Origin: an uncultured Oscillospiraceae bacterium
GTDB taxonomy: Bacteria > Bacillota > Clostridia > Oscillospirales > Oscillospiraceae
DNA: 15,557 bases
NCBI GenBank assembly: GCA_900756715.1
Contig: CAAELC010000035.1
Coordinates: 1 to 15,557 of the forward strand
Reading direction: 5' to 3'
The notes beneath the pieces were generated by a model. The model was not told the DNA's origin. It worked only from the letters and a program-made list of their open reading frames with translations, and searched no databases. The position numbers and the translations under genes were made by a program. Positions 1 through 8,600 of the stretch are shown in pieces (within the stretch, counting starts at the first letter, position 1; each line of letters starts with the position of its first letter).

Positions 1-455
1 CAGTTGCCGTGAAACAGGGTATCACCTGCAAAGATGGCGTTTTCCACCACCAGACAAACCGACCCCGCCGAATGGCCCGGTGTCTCCAGCACCGAGATTA
101 CCAGATTCCCCAGCATCAGGCTGTCCCCTTCCCGGTAATAGCGCTGGTTCTTCTCATCCAGCCGGGGGAATTTCAGGTCGAACCCTCCGCCAGCCTGGTC
201 CACCACATCCTTTTCATTGATGTATACCGGCAGATCCGGGTGCTTTTCCAGCAGCCCCCGCACCCCGGTGCAATGGTCAAAATGCCCATGTGTCAGCAGA
301 ATCATCTCCACCCTGCACCCGGTTTTGCGCACTGCCTCCTCGATCCGCTCCGGCTCGTCGCCGGGATCAATCACCGCGCACACCTGCTGCGTTTCATCCT
401 GCAGAATATAGCAGTTGGTCATAATCGGCCCAACCTGCAAAGCGTCGATTTTCAT
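1..455 (-). CDS. MBL-fold metal-dependent hydrolase (glyoxalase II-like), 3' part missing
   Basis: This is the N-terminal 151 residues of a metallo-beta-lactamase-fold hydrolase; the C-terminus lies beyond the left edge of the window. The start is the ATG at 455-453, preceded by a CAGGAGCGG ribosome binding site. Visible metal ligands are THGHFDH (residues 55-61), His128 in TPGHSAGS and Asp145 in AGDTLF, the standard order for the glyoxalase II-like branch that binds two metal ions. No signal peptide or membrane segment is seen, so it is probably cytoplasmic. It is the last visible gene of the recJ-rel-dtd operon, 18 bases after dtd. Small MBL proteins of this group often hydrolyse thioesters such as S-lactoylglutathione-like compounds, but the substrate cannot be read from the sequence. 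The family is secure; the specific function is unknown. Confidence 0.9.
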   Translation of the reverse strand, partial: MKIDALQVGPIMTNCYILQDETQQVCAVIDPGDEPERIEEAVRKTGCRVEMILLTHGHFDHCTGVRGLLEKHPDLPVYINEKDVVDQAGGGFDLKFPRLDEKNQRYYREGDSLMLGNLVISVLETPGHSAGSVCLVVENAIFAGDTLFHGN

Positions 456-473
456 AGTTTCCGCTCCTGTTTA

Positions 474-920
474 TCAAAGGTTATCGGTGTCCACCACCAG
501 CGTCAGCGGCCCGTCATTCAAAGACTCCACCTGCATATAGGCGCCAAATTCGCCCGTCTCCACATGAATGCCCTTATCCCGGCAGCACTGCACAAAATGC
601 TCATACAGTGGGATGGCCACCTCCGGCCGGGCCGCTGCCAGAAACTCCGGCCGCCGGCCCTTTTTGCAATTACCGTACAGCGTGAACTGGGACACCACCA
701 GAATTTCCCCGTTCACCGTCTCCAGCCCCCGGTTCATCTTCTCATTTTCGTCTTCAAATATCCGCAGTCCCGTCAGCTTGTCGGCCAGCTTCTCCGCCTG
801 CGCCTGCGTGTCCGTGTGGGTCACGCCCAGCAGAATCAGAAAGCCCTCTCCGATCTTTCCCTTTACCTCTCCGTCCACCGTCACCGTGGCATGCTTTACC
901 CGCGTCAATACCGCTCGCAT
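474..920 (-). CDS. dtd: D-aminoacyl-tRNA deacylase (Dtd)
   Basis: A complete 148-residue protein, the usual length for bacterial Dtd. The enzyme hydrolyses D-aminoacyl-tRNAs (and mischarged Gly-tRNA-Ala) in the cytoplasm, so that D-amino acids do not block translation. The start MRAVLTRV, the SQFTLYG motif near residue 78 and the NDGPLT motif near residue 134, which carries the Gly-cisPro proofreading element, are all present. The ATG at 920-918 has a GGAGA ribosome binding site upstream, inside the 25-base gap after the rel stop codon. Translation just behind rel is typical of Firmicutes, where rel-dtd is a conserved pair. Nothing is missing or unusual in the protein. Confidence 0.96.
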   Translation of the reverse strand: MRAVLTRVKHATVTVDGEVKGKIGEGFLILLGVTHTDTQAQAEKLADKLTGLRIFEDENEKMNRGLETVNGEILVVSQFTLYGNCKKGRRPEFLAAARPEVAIPLYEHFVQCCRDKGIHVETGEFGAYMQVESLNDGPLTLVVDTDNL

Positions 921-945
921 CTCATCCGTCTCCTTTTCTTCATTC

Positions 946-3150
946 TCAGCCCACCGGCCGCGACACCCGCATCACGCCGGAAATCTGCTCCAGCCGGTGA
1001 CGCAGGGTTTTCAGCTGCTCGCCGCTGCACACGGCAATCTCCACCGTAATCAGGGAGAAGCCGTCCGGCGTGCTGCGGGCGTTCATGCCCGTCACCTTCG
1101 TCTTTGTGGCCGACAGCGCCGTGGACACATCCGCAATCAGGCTCAGCCGGTCTTTGGCCACCACCTCCAGCGTGGTGGAATATTCTTCGCTGGTGCTCTC
1201 CGCCCATTCCACATGGATCCAGCGGTTTTTCTCCTCCGGGCTGCGCCGGGCGGGGTCTGCATTGGGGCAATCCGCCCGGTGCACGGATACACCGTAGCCC
1301 CGGGTAATAAAGCCCACAATGTCATCTCCCGGCACAGGAGAGCAGCATTTTGCAAACTTTACCAGGCAGTTGTTCATTCCCTCCACAATCACGCCCCGCT
1401 CACTGCGGCTGCGCTTGGGAACAGCGGGACGGGTCTTCTCCGGGTTCTCCTTCAGGGGCACCTCCGCCGCCCGCTCCTCCTGATGCCGCTTCAGGATGCT
1501 CTGGATTTCCTCCCGCAGCCGGCCCACCAGCTTCAGCGCCGTCACGCCGCCGTAGCCGATGGCCGCATACATGTCGTCCAGGCTTTTATAGGACAGCTTT
1601 TTCAGCACTCCCGGCAGATTTTCGTCGTTGGTCAGCTCCTTCAGCGACACGCCGGTGCGCTTGATCTCCGACTCAAACGAGCTGCGGCCGCGTACGATAT
1701 TTTCATCCCGGCACTCCCGCTTGAACCACTGGCGTATCTTACTGCGCGCCTCACTGGAGCGGGCAATCTTCATCCAGTCCCGGCTGGGGCCGTGGGCCGA
1801 CTTGGAGGTGGTCACCTCTACAATATCGCCGTTTTGCAGCCGATAGTCAAACTGCACAATCCGTCCATTGACCTTGGCTGAGATCATGTGGTTGCCCACC
1901 GCCGAGTGAATGCTGTAGGCAAAGTCGATGGGCGTTGCGCCGGAGGGCAGATTGATTACATCCCCCCTGGGGGTAAACACAAACACCTCGTCGGCAAACA
2001 TGTCCACCTTCAGCGAATGGATAAAGTCCTCCGCATCGGCGCCCTCCTGATTTTCAAGCAAACGCCGCACCCATTCGTAGTCCTGCTCGTCGCCGGAGCC
2101 CTGTCCGTTCTGCTTATACTTCCAGTGGGCGGCAATGCCGTATTCCGCCACCTCATGCATCTGCTGGGTACGAATCTGCACCTCGAAGGGGATTCCGTTC
2201 TGGCCCACCACCGTGGTGTGCAGGCTCTGATACATGTTGGGCTTGGGGGTGCCGATATAATCCTTGAACCGGCCCAGCACCGGCTTATACATGTCATGGA
2301 TGATCCCCAGCACATTGTAGCATTCGGCCACGGTGTTCACAATCACCCGGAAGGCAAACAGATCGAACACATCATCCAGCGATTTGTTCTGGGTATACAT
2401 CTTCCGGTAAATGCTGTAGGGATGCTTCATCCGGCCGTAGACCTTGCCCTCAATATGGGCCTCCTCCAGCCGGGACTTGATCTCATCGTGGATTGAGGCC
2501 ATGAAGCCGTCATACTCCGCGGCTTTTTCCTCCAGCGCCTCCTCAATCTCCTGATAGCCGATGGGATCCAGATATTTCAGGCTCAGATCCTCCAACTCCC
2601 ACTTCATCTTCTGCATGCCCAGCCGGTGGGCAATGGGCGCATAGATTTCCATGGTTTCAAAAGACTTCTGCTTCTGCTTGGCCGGGGTCTGGTACTCCAT
2701 GGTGCGCATATTGTGCAGCCGGTCGGCAATTTTGATAAGGATGACCCGGATGTCCTTGCTCATAGCCAGCAGCATCTTGCGCAGATTTTCCATCTGCTCC
2801 TCTGCCTTGGAGACATACTGCACCCGCGTCAGCTTGCTTACGCCCTCCACCAGATCGGCAATCGTGGGCGAAAAGGTCTGGGCCACCTCCTGATGGGTTA
2901 CGGGGGTGTCTTCAATCGTGTCGTGCAGCAGAGCAGCTGCGATGGACTCCGAGTCCAGATGCAGCTCCTCCGCCACAATCTGCGCCACCGCCAGAGGGTG
3001 GGTAATAAAGGGGGAGCCATCCTTCCGGTTCTGCCCCCGGTGGGCCTCCTCAGCAAAGGTAAAGGCCCGGTGAATCAGGTCAAAATTTGCGCTGGGGTTA
3101 TAGGCCCGCACCGTGTCTTCCAGCCGTTTGTATTTTTCCTGTACATTCAT
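946..3150 (-). CDS. rel: Bifunctional (p)ppGpp synthetase/hydrolase (Rel/SpoT family)
   Basis: A 734-residue long-form RSH protein that makes and degrades (p)ppGpp, the stringent-response alarmone, and senses uncharged tRNA on the ribosome. The hydrolase domain retains His51, the HD pair at 76-77, ED at 80-81 and Asp143 in ADRLHNMRT. The synthetase domain has the GRMKHPYSIYRK nucleotide motif (239-250) and catalytic Glu323 in EVQIRT. The RFKD motif at 294-297 is the basic version found in bifunctional Rel rather than the acidic EXDD of synthetase-only RelA. TGS spans about 385-450, a Cys-rich zinc-finger region about 590-630 (CC at 602-603, C628), and ACT about 658-734. The ATG at 3150-3148 overlaps the recJ stop as ATGA and has GAAGG upstream; an open frame extends further upstream inside recJ, but that stretch is compositional and unlike any Rel N-terminus. 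Both activities are predicted intact. Confidence 0.97.
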   Translation of the reverse strand: MNVQEKYKRLEDTVRAYNPSANFDLIHRAFTFAEEAHRGQNRKDGSPFITHPLAVAQIVAEELHLDSESIAAALLHDTIEDTPVTHQEVAQTFSPTIADLVEGVSKLTRVQYVSKAEEQMENLRKMLLAMSKDIRVILIKIADRLHNMRTMEYQTPAKQKQKSFETMEIYAPIAHRLGMQKMKWELEDLSLKYLDPIGYQEIEEALEEKAAEYDGFMASIHDEIKSRLEEAHIEGKVYGRMKHPYSIYRKMYTQNKSLDDVFDLFAFRVIVNTVAECYNVLGIIHDMYKPVLGRFKDYIGTPKPNMYQSLHTTVVGQNGIPFEVQIRTQQMHEVAEYGIAAHWKYKQNGQGSGDEQDYEWVRRLLENQEGADAEDFIHSLKVDMFADEVFVFTPRGDVINLPSGATPIDFAYSIHSAVGNHMISAKVNGRIVQFDYRLQNGDIVEVTTSKSAHGPSRDWMKIARSSEARSKIRQWFKRECRDENIVRGRSSFESEIKRTGVSLKELTNDENLPGVLKKLSYKSLDDMYAAIGYGGVTALKLVGRLREEIQSILKRHQEERAAEVPLKENPEKTRPAVPKRSRSERGVIVEGMNNCLVKFAKCCSPVPGDDIVGFITRGYGVSVHRADCPNADPARRSPEEKNRWIHVEWAESTSEEYSTTLEVVAKDRLSLIADVSTALSATKTKVTGMNARSTPDGFSLITVEIAVCSGEQLKTLRHRLEQISGVMRVSRPVG

Positions 3151-5243
3151 TGTCCTTCGCCTCGCTTTCTCTGTATGGCCCGCCGCAGGGCCGCCATATG
3201 AATTGATTCTTCCAGATCGACCTTTTTGTTTTCTCCGTTCAGCCGCAGGATAACCCGGTCGCCCTCCCGCTTGCAGGAAAGCAGGCCCCGCTCGGAAAAC
3301 AGTTCCAAGCAGAAGGCCGCCCGCAGGAATTGCTCCGTCCCCGGCAAAATCTGGGCCAGCTGCCGCACCAGCGGCAGATACGCTCCCTCCAGCCGGCCCT
3401 CCGGCGCCATGGCCCGCAGGCCGCGCCATGCGCCGGCGCACTGGGGCCGCGAGGGCAGCATCCGCCCGGCCTCGCGTGCCGTCAGGGTCTGTCCCTCCAC
3501 GCACCGGCGCACCAGCTCCAGCGCTTCTTCCTCCTTGCCGCTGCACTGCCGGGAGGGCCGTATGTCCACCAGCTGCATCTGCACTGTCCGGTTTCCCCGG
3601 AACTCGTTGATCTGCAAGTAGAAGGCCGCGTCCACCCGGCTGTCTACCTTGCAGCCGCACTGCTCCGCCGTGGCCGAAAAGAAAATCCCCTCAAACTGGG
3701 CCGCCCCTTTGGAAATCCGCAGCTTCAGATGCCGGTTCTGCCCTACATTCTGGGCCCGCTCCAGCGTGGCCCCCGGCAGGCAGAACAGGGGCCGGGCGTT
3801 GCCCGTGCCGTATGGCTCCAGCGCCTGCAGCTGCTCCACCTCCCACAGCGTCACCCGCCCTGGCTGGCGCAGCGTCACATCCACCTCAAGGGTAGATACC
3901 GGCGCCTTTCCATCCCGGAAGCGTTCCACGCACTGGTTCATTCGCTTGCGGAAGGCCGGAATATTCTCCTCCTCTATCGTAAAGCCTGCGGCCAGCTCGT
4001 GGCCGCCAAAGCCCAGCAGCAGATCGCTGCATTCCTCCAGCGCTGCAAACAGGTTAAACCCGTTCCAGCTGCGGCAGGAGCCTTTGCCCACATGGCCGCT
4101 GATGTGGATCATGAAGCTGGGGCAGGCGAACTTTTCGCTTAGCCGTGAGGCCACAATCCCCACCACGCCCTGATGCCAGCTGTGGTCCGCCAGCACCAGC
4201 GCGCTGCGCTCCTGCGGCGGCAGCGTCTCAATCATTTCCAGCGCCTGCGCATAGATTTCCTGCTCCACGGTCTGGCGCTCCCGGTTCAGCTCACACAGCT
4301 CCCGCGCCAGCTCCCCGGCCCGGGCCGGATCGTCACACAGCAGCAGGTCTGCCGCCTTGTCCGCCTCCCCCATGCGCCCGGCAGCGTTGATGCGGGGGGC
4401 CAGCACAAATCCGATCTGCACCGATGTGATTTCCTTGTCCGTCAGGCCCGCCTCTCGCAGCAGGGCGTGCAGGCCCACAAAGTCAGACCGCTGGATGCTC
4501 TCCAGCCCCCGGGACACGATGGTCCGGTTCTCTCCGGTCATTTCCATCACATCCGCCACCGTTCCGATGGCCGCCAGCGTGCAGTAGCGGGAAAACAGCG
4601 CTTCCTCCCGTTCCGGCCCGCCCAGCGCCAGCACCAGCTTCAGCGCCACGCCGCAACCGGCCAGCTGGCGGAAGGGATAGGTGCAGTCCGGCCGGTGGGG
4701 GTCAACCACCGCCGCAGCCCGCGGCAGCGTTTCCTTGCATTCGTGATGGTCTGTCACCACCACATCCATGCCCAGCTCCGCTGCGTAGTCTACCTCCTCC
4801 ACGCCCGTAATGCCGCAGTCCACCGTGACCACCAGCGTCACGCCCTTTTCATGCAGGCCGCGCATGGCGTCGGCAGACAGGCCATAGCCATCCTCAATGC
4901 GCCGGGGGATATAGTGGGTCACCTCCACGCCCCGGCTGCGCAGATAGTCCACCAGAATCACGGTGGCCGTGATTCCGTCCACATCATAATCGCCAAACAC
5001 CGCCACATGCTCGTTCCGGGCAATGCCCTCCTCGATACGCCGGACGGCCTTGTCCATGTCCCGCATCAAAAACGGAGAATGCGTCAGACTGTGCTCCCGC
5101 TCCAGAAAAGCGGCCGCCTGCGCTCCGTCCCGTATCCCCCGGGCGGCCAGCACCTGCGACACCAGATAGGGAAAGCCCGCCTCCTCCAGTGTCCGGGCGG
5201 CGGCAGCATCGCCTTCACGCAGATTCCATTCTTCAAATTTCAC
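3147..5243 (-). CDS. recJ: Single-stranded-DNA-specific 5'-3' exonuclease RecJ
   Basis: A 698-residue RecJ exonuclease (DHH family), which degrades single-stranded DNA 5' to 3' in recombination and mismatch or base-excision repair using Mn2+ or Mg2+. Motifs run in family order: DYDVDG (85-90), VDCG (141-144), DHH (165-167), AIGTVADV (225-232), RINAAGRMG (284-292), WHQGVVGIVASRL (356-368) and the DHHA1 glycine motif GFGGHELAAG (411-420). The C-terminal about 200 residues are less conserved and fit the OB-fold and extra C-terminal region of longer RecJ forms. The chosen start is GTG at 5243-5241 with AGGGGG eight bases upstream. The in-frame ATG at 5306-5304 is rejected because a TATAAT box ends four bases before it, which would put that ATG at or before the transcription start. 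The 3' end overlaps rel by four bases (ATGA), implying translational coupling. Confidence 0.95.
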   Translation of the reverse strand: MKFEEWNLREGDAAAARTLEEAGFPYLVSQVLAARGIRDGAQAAAFLEREHSLTHSPFLMRDMDKAVRRIEEGIARNEHVAVFGDYDVDGITATVILVDYLRSRGVEVTHYIPRRIEDGYGLSADAMRGLHEKGVTLVVTVDCGITGVEEVDYAAELGMDVVVTDHHECKETLPRAAAVVDPHRPDCTYPFRQLAGCGVALKLVLALGGPEREEALFSRYCTLAAIGTVADVMEMTGENRTIVSRGLESIQRSDFVGLHALLREAGLTDKEITSVQIGFVLAPRINAAGRMGEADKAADLLLCDDPARAGELARELCELNRERQTVEQEIYAQALEMIETLPPQERSALVLADHSWHQGVVGIVASRLSEKFACPSFMIHISGHVGKGSCRSWNGFNLFAALEECSDLLLGFGGHELAAGFTIEEENIPAFRKRMNQCVERFRDGKAPVSTLEVDVTLRQPGRVTLWEVEQLQALEPYGTGNARPLFCLPGATLERAQNVGQNRHLKLRISKGAAQFEGIFFSATAEQCGCKVDSRVDAAFYLQINEFRGNRTVQMQLVDIRPSRQCSGKEEEALELVRRCVEGQTLTAREAGRMLPSRPQCAGAWRGLRAMAPEGRLEGAYLPLVRQLAQILPGTEQFLRAAFCLELFSERGLLSCKREGDRVILRLNGENKKVDLEESIHMAALRRAIQRKRGEGQ

Positions 5244-5309
5244 GGCAGCCGCCCCCTTTTCTTTTCCCGAAGTCACCCATTGGACTTTCAGTAAATATAA
5301 TGACATTTT

Positions 5310-5338
5310 ATTATATCAAATCCATCTTAAAAGGTAAA
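5310..5338 (-). promoter_or_regulatory. Sigma-A-type promoter of the recJ-rel-dtd operon
   Basis: On the minus strand the -35 box TTTACC (5338-5333) is followed by a 17-base spacer and a perfect TATAAT -10 box (5315-5310). The expected transcription start is near 5303, giving a leader of about 60 bases to the GTG start of recJ. It lies in an AT-rich patch that stands out from the GC-rich surroundings. Confidence 0.8.
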
Positions 5339-5415
5339 GTGGAAAATGAATATCTTCTCTTTTTCTCTCCGTTTTCTCTTTTTTATCGGAAAACTGTGAT
5401 TCTTTCCTCCCATTT

Positions 5416-5450
5416 TTGTTCTGGCCGCTTTGTCAGGGCCGCTTGTTCTG
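5416..5450. repeat. Short nested direct repeats upstream of the recJ promoter
   Basis: TTGTTCTG occurs at 5416-5423 and 5443-5450, and GGCCGCTT at 5423-5430 and 5437-5444, so two different 8-mers are duplicated within 35 bases. They lie about 80 bases upstream of the recJ -35 box and just beyond the terminator of the surface-protein gene. They could be a regulator site or a chance or slippage duplication. The rest of the 5244-5516 gap holds only the recJ promoter, a pyrimidine-rich stretch (5352-5420) and the terminator; no convincing small gene is seen. Confidence 0.4.
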
Positions 5451-5465
5451 TCATTTGCAATGCAC

Positions 5466-5507
5466 AAAAGGCAGACGGAACCTCCTGCGAGGCCCCGTCT
5501 GCCTTTT
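5466..5507 (-). terminator. Intrinsic terminator after the surface-protein gene
   Basis: A perfect 13-bp stem (5466-5478 paired with 5495-5507, AAAAGGCAGACGG with CCGTCTGCCTTTT) is capped by a second 4-bp stem (CCTC/GAGG at 5481-5484 and 5489-5492) with a CTGC loop. It begins nine bases past the stop codon of the 2,560-residue protein. The A-tract and T-tract on either side could let it work in both directions, but the recJ operon is transcribed away from it, so only minus-strand termination matters. It insulates the downstream recJ operon from the surface-protein transcript. Confidence 0.88.
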
Positions 5508-5516
5508 CCGGTTTAT

Positions 5517-5627
5517 TTACTTCTGTGTTTCCTTTTTCCGTCGCAGCACCGCTGCCGCGCCCAGCAGGCATACCACGCTCATGCCCAGCCACAGCACCGG
5601 GCTCTCTCCATCTCCGGTCTGCACGCT
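5517..5627 (-). other. C-terminal wall/membrane anchor (sortase-like sorting signal, divergent)
   Basis: Residues 2525-2560 read SVQTGD, then a hydrophobic segment (about 2534-2552) and a basic tail RRKKETQK. This is the three-part layout of a sortase substrate, with TG preserved but S-V in place of L-P of LPxTG. A proline-rich linker (TPVTPIQPVQPATPGQ) precedes it, as expected for a wall-spanning stretch. If no sortase accepts this motif, the segment would still act as a single-pass membrane anchor. Confidence 0.75.
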
Positions 5628-8600
5628 GCCCTGACCAGGTGTCGCGGGCTGAACAGGCTGGATGGGAGTCACCGGCGTCCGCCGCGCCGCATCCGTCATG
5701 TCATACAGGCGGTTGCGGCCGGTCTGCTGGCGCACATAGGCTGCCATGGCATACAGCGCCTGCTCCGTGGCCATCTGATCTGCGCCGTCATTTGCCGTGT
5801 GCATGAAGACGCCCTCTCCCTGATGATAGCGCAGCAGGGCGTCCAGTACGCTGCCGCCGCTCTTGACAAAGCGCTTATCCCGGGCGGCATCAATGCCCAG
5901 TGCCGCCAGCGCCGTCACCACCTGCGCGCTGGACTCGGCGTTGAAGCTGCCGTCGCTGGCAAAGCCGCCGTTTTCGCTCTGCTGGCCGGACAGCCATGCA
6001 AGCGCCCGGTCAACCGCGTCCTTCACCTGACTGTTTTCCTGATAGTAAGGCGCCAGCGCCTGCAAGGCCATGGCGGTCACATCCACGCTTGCCGTCTTTC
6101 TCACGCCGCCGAGATAGAAGCTGCCGTCCTCGTTCTGGCGGGCCAGAATCTCCTGAATCAAAGCTTCCCGGGTCACATCGCCATTTGCGGGCGTGTCATA
6201 CTTTCCGCTGTCAAAGGCCAGCAGTGCATAGATCAGCCCGTTGGTGCCCTGCTTTTTCACATAGCTCATGTCGGACAGTCCCTGCAGCAGATCGTGTCCG
6301 TCCACATCTCTCGGGTCAATACCCAACGCCGTCAGCGCCAGAATCAGCCGGGAATTATCCGTTGAGCGGGAGCGGTCCAGCCGTCCCTGTTCATCCAGAT
6401 GCTCCCGTACATACTGCACCACCTTGGCATAGTAACTGTTGACCAGCTCCTCGGGCAGCTCCACCCCGCTGCGGGCCATGGCAAAGATTGCCCATTCGCC
6501 GCCGATGTTGCCGACCTCCGGGTCTGTCACGGTTTGCTCCATGTGCTCCTTTGTCAGCTCATAAATCTTTTTCAGTGCCTCCGGCACGCCGCCCGGCTCT
6601 GTGGGATCAGTGGGCTGATCCGGCATACCGGCCGCGCTGTAATAGAATTCAATCACATCGCCGCTGTGAACATACGTGCCGGAAAGCACCGTGTCCACCA
6701 TCACGCCATTCACCGTGAACAGCCATCCGGACATCTCTCCATGGGCCAGCTCTCCCAGTGTCACGCCGTTGGGGTCTGTCAGGGCGCTTACATAGCTGCC
6801 GCTGCCCACATAGCTGTAGCCGTTGGCATTCAGGCAGGCCTGCAGCACATCCCACGCCGTCCAGTCCTGATCGGGGCTGCCGGTAAAGGTATAGCCGGTG
6901 CAATCCTTGAAGCTGTCCCAGCCCTTGCCGCTGATGGACAGGGATACGCTGATGTCCTCGGGGCTTGTGGGCGCCGGACCCTTTTCACCCAGCACCGTCA
7001 CCGTGGCGGACACCGGCTGCTTGTAAAACTGCTCAAACCGCGCATACCGCGCCCGGCTCTCCTCGGTACTGTCCTCCGCCAGGCCGAACTTCTCCCAGTA
7101 CTGCGCCAGCTTTGTATAGGTCAGCACGCTCTCAATGGTCACCTGCGTGTCATATTCCGGCTGGCTCACCCGCAGCAGCTCGTGCTCAATCACCGACGGG
7201 CGGCTGGACTTGAAGCTGCGGTACTGCTGGGTGTCATACCAGCCGGGAATGTCATCGGCCTCGATTCCGGCAAAGGTAATGCCGTCCATTCCCCGCACAT
7301 ATTCCACCTGTCCGTTGCCCTTGTCCAGAATTTCCACAAAGTAGTTCAGATCAGAGGAAACGCTGTTTTTCTCCGTGTTTTTGCCGCGGATACCGTTCCA
7401 GTACACCTCGTCCGACATGGCCAGATGCATAAATGCCTCCGCCTGCTGCAGCTCCTCCTCCGTAAAGGGTGCCACCGTCAGCGTAAAGGTCTTCTGCCCC
7501 AGAATCGCGCCATCCTGCGTGATGGTGATGGTGTAGCTGGCCTCCGCCGGCTGCTCTCCGGGCAGCGGACGGTACACCATGGCGTGATAGCCGTTAAAGG
7601 CCAGCACATCCGGCGTGTTGCTCACCATTTTCACCCGCTGCACCCAGCTGTCGGTCATGATGCCGTTGTCTTCCAGTACAGAGGGACGAGGCATCTGCAG
7701 ATCCGCCGTCACCGCAGATAGGTCAGGCACGGCACTCTTGTCCACAAAGTCCCGGATCAGTGTGGGGTATTTCTCCAGTGCCTCCGTAATTTCTCCCGAT
7801 ACATCCACATCGCTGGGAGCGATGGAGAAGTCGAAGAACCGCTGGGCCTGCACCGAGGCAGTGCCGTCCCGTCCGGTGTATTCCTGCGCAGTGTAGTCGT
7901 CGAAGAAGTTGAAGGTCACCATGGCAATCAGCGTCACGGCCTTGGCCTCCTGCCCCATCAGGGGGCGGTTCAGCTCTGCCGTGTAGGTGCCGTCATTGTT
8001 GTCCGACACCGACAGGATATTTCCATCCCGGGAGCCCCATGCCACGCTCACCGCCGGGTTGTTGGCCAGTCTGTAGGGCAGCAGCAGATTCCGGGACACT
8101 TCGCCGTCCACCACCACATGATTCCAGCCATTCACCGTCTGCTCGGCGGCAGTGTTTTCATTCTTGTCGCGGATGGTGTCCCAGTTCATGCTGTCAGCCG
8201 CCTGCTGCAGCAGATTCGTCACATACTCCACATCCCAGCCCACGCAGGCCCGGGTGGTTACCTCCACGCTCTGGCCTTCCAGCGTCAGCCGGAATTTCAG
8301 GCCCAGATACTGTACCGTGTTGGTGCTGTTGCCCAGCGCGCCGGTGTAATAGGTAATGCTGCCGTCCTCGGCAATATATTGGATGCTGTCATTGGAGCCG
8401 TTCCGCTTTCCTGCATCCAGCAGCTGCACCTGCACGGCGTCCGCCACGCTGTCATCATAGCCCTGCTCCACCAGCAGCCGCGTCAGCGCCTGGGTGATAT
8501 TGGTGTGGCCATAGACCTGCAGGGGCTGCAAAACCGTGCTGTTCTTTTCCAGCATGGCCTTCATGCCCTCCAGCACCTCCATGGTCTGGGCGGCCTGGGA

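Noticed and set aside
9..1049. A 346-codon open frame on the plus strand
   Set aside because: It crosses three genes on the opposite strand (MBL, dtd, end of rel), all with family motifs, and shows no protein-like features.
3151..3660. N-terminal extension of the rel reading frame
   Set aside because: This stretch is inside recJ in another frame, is Gly/Ala/Arg-rich and unlike Rel; the internal ATG at 3150 has a ribosome binding site and gives the normal family length.
5383..5592. A 69-codon minus-strand open frame near the surface-protein 3' end
   Set aside because: It overlaps the terminator and the end of the surface-protein gene in another frame; there is no ribosome binding site or conserved feature.
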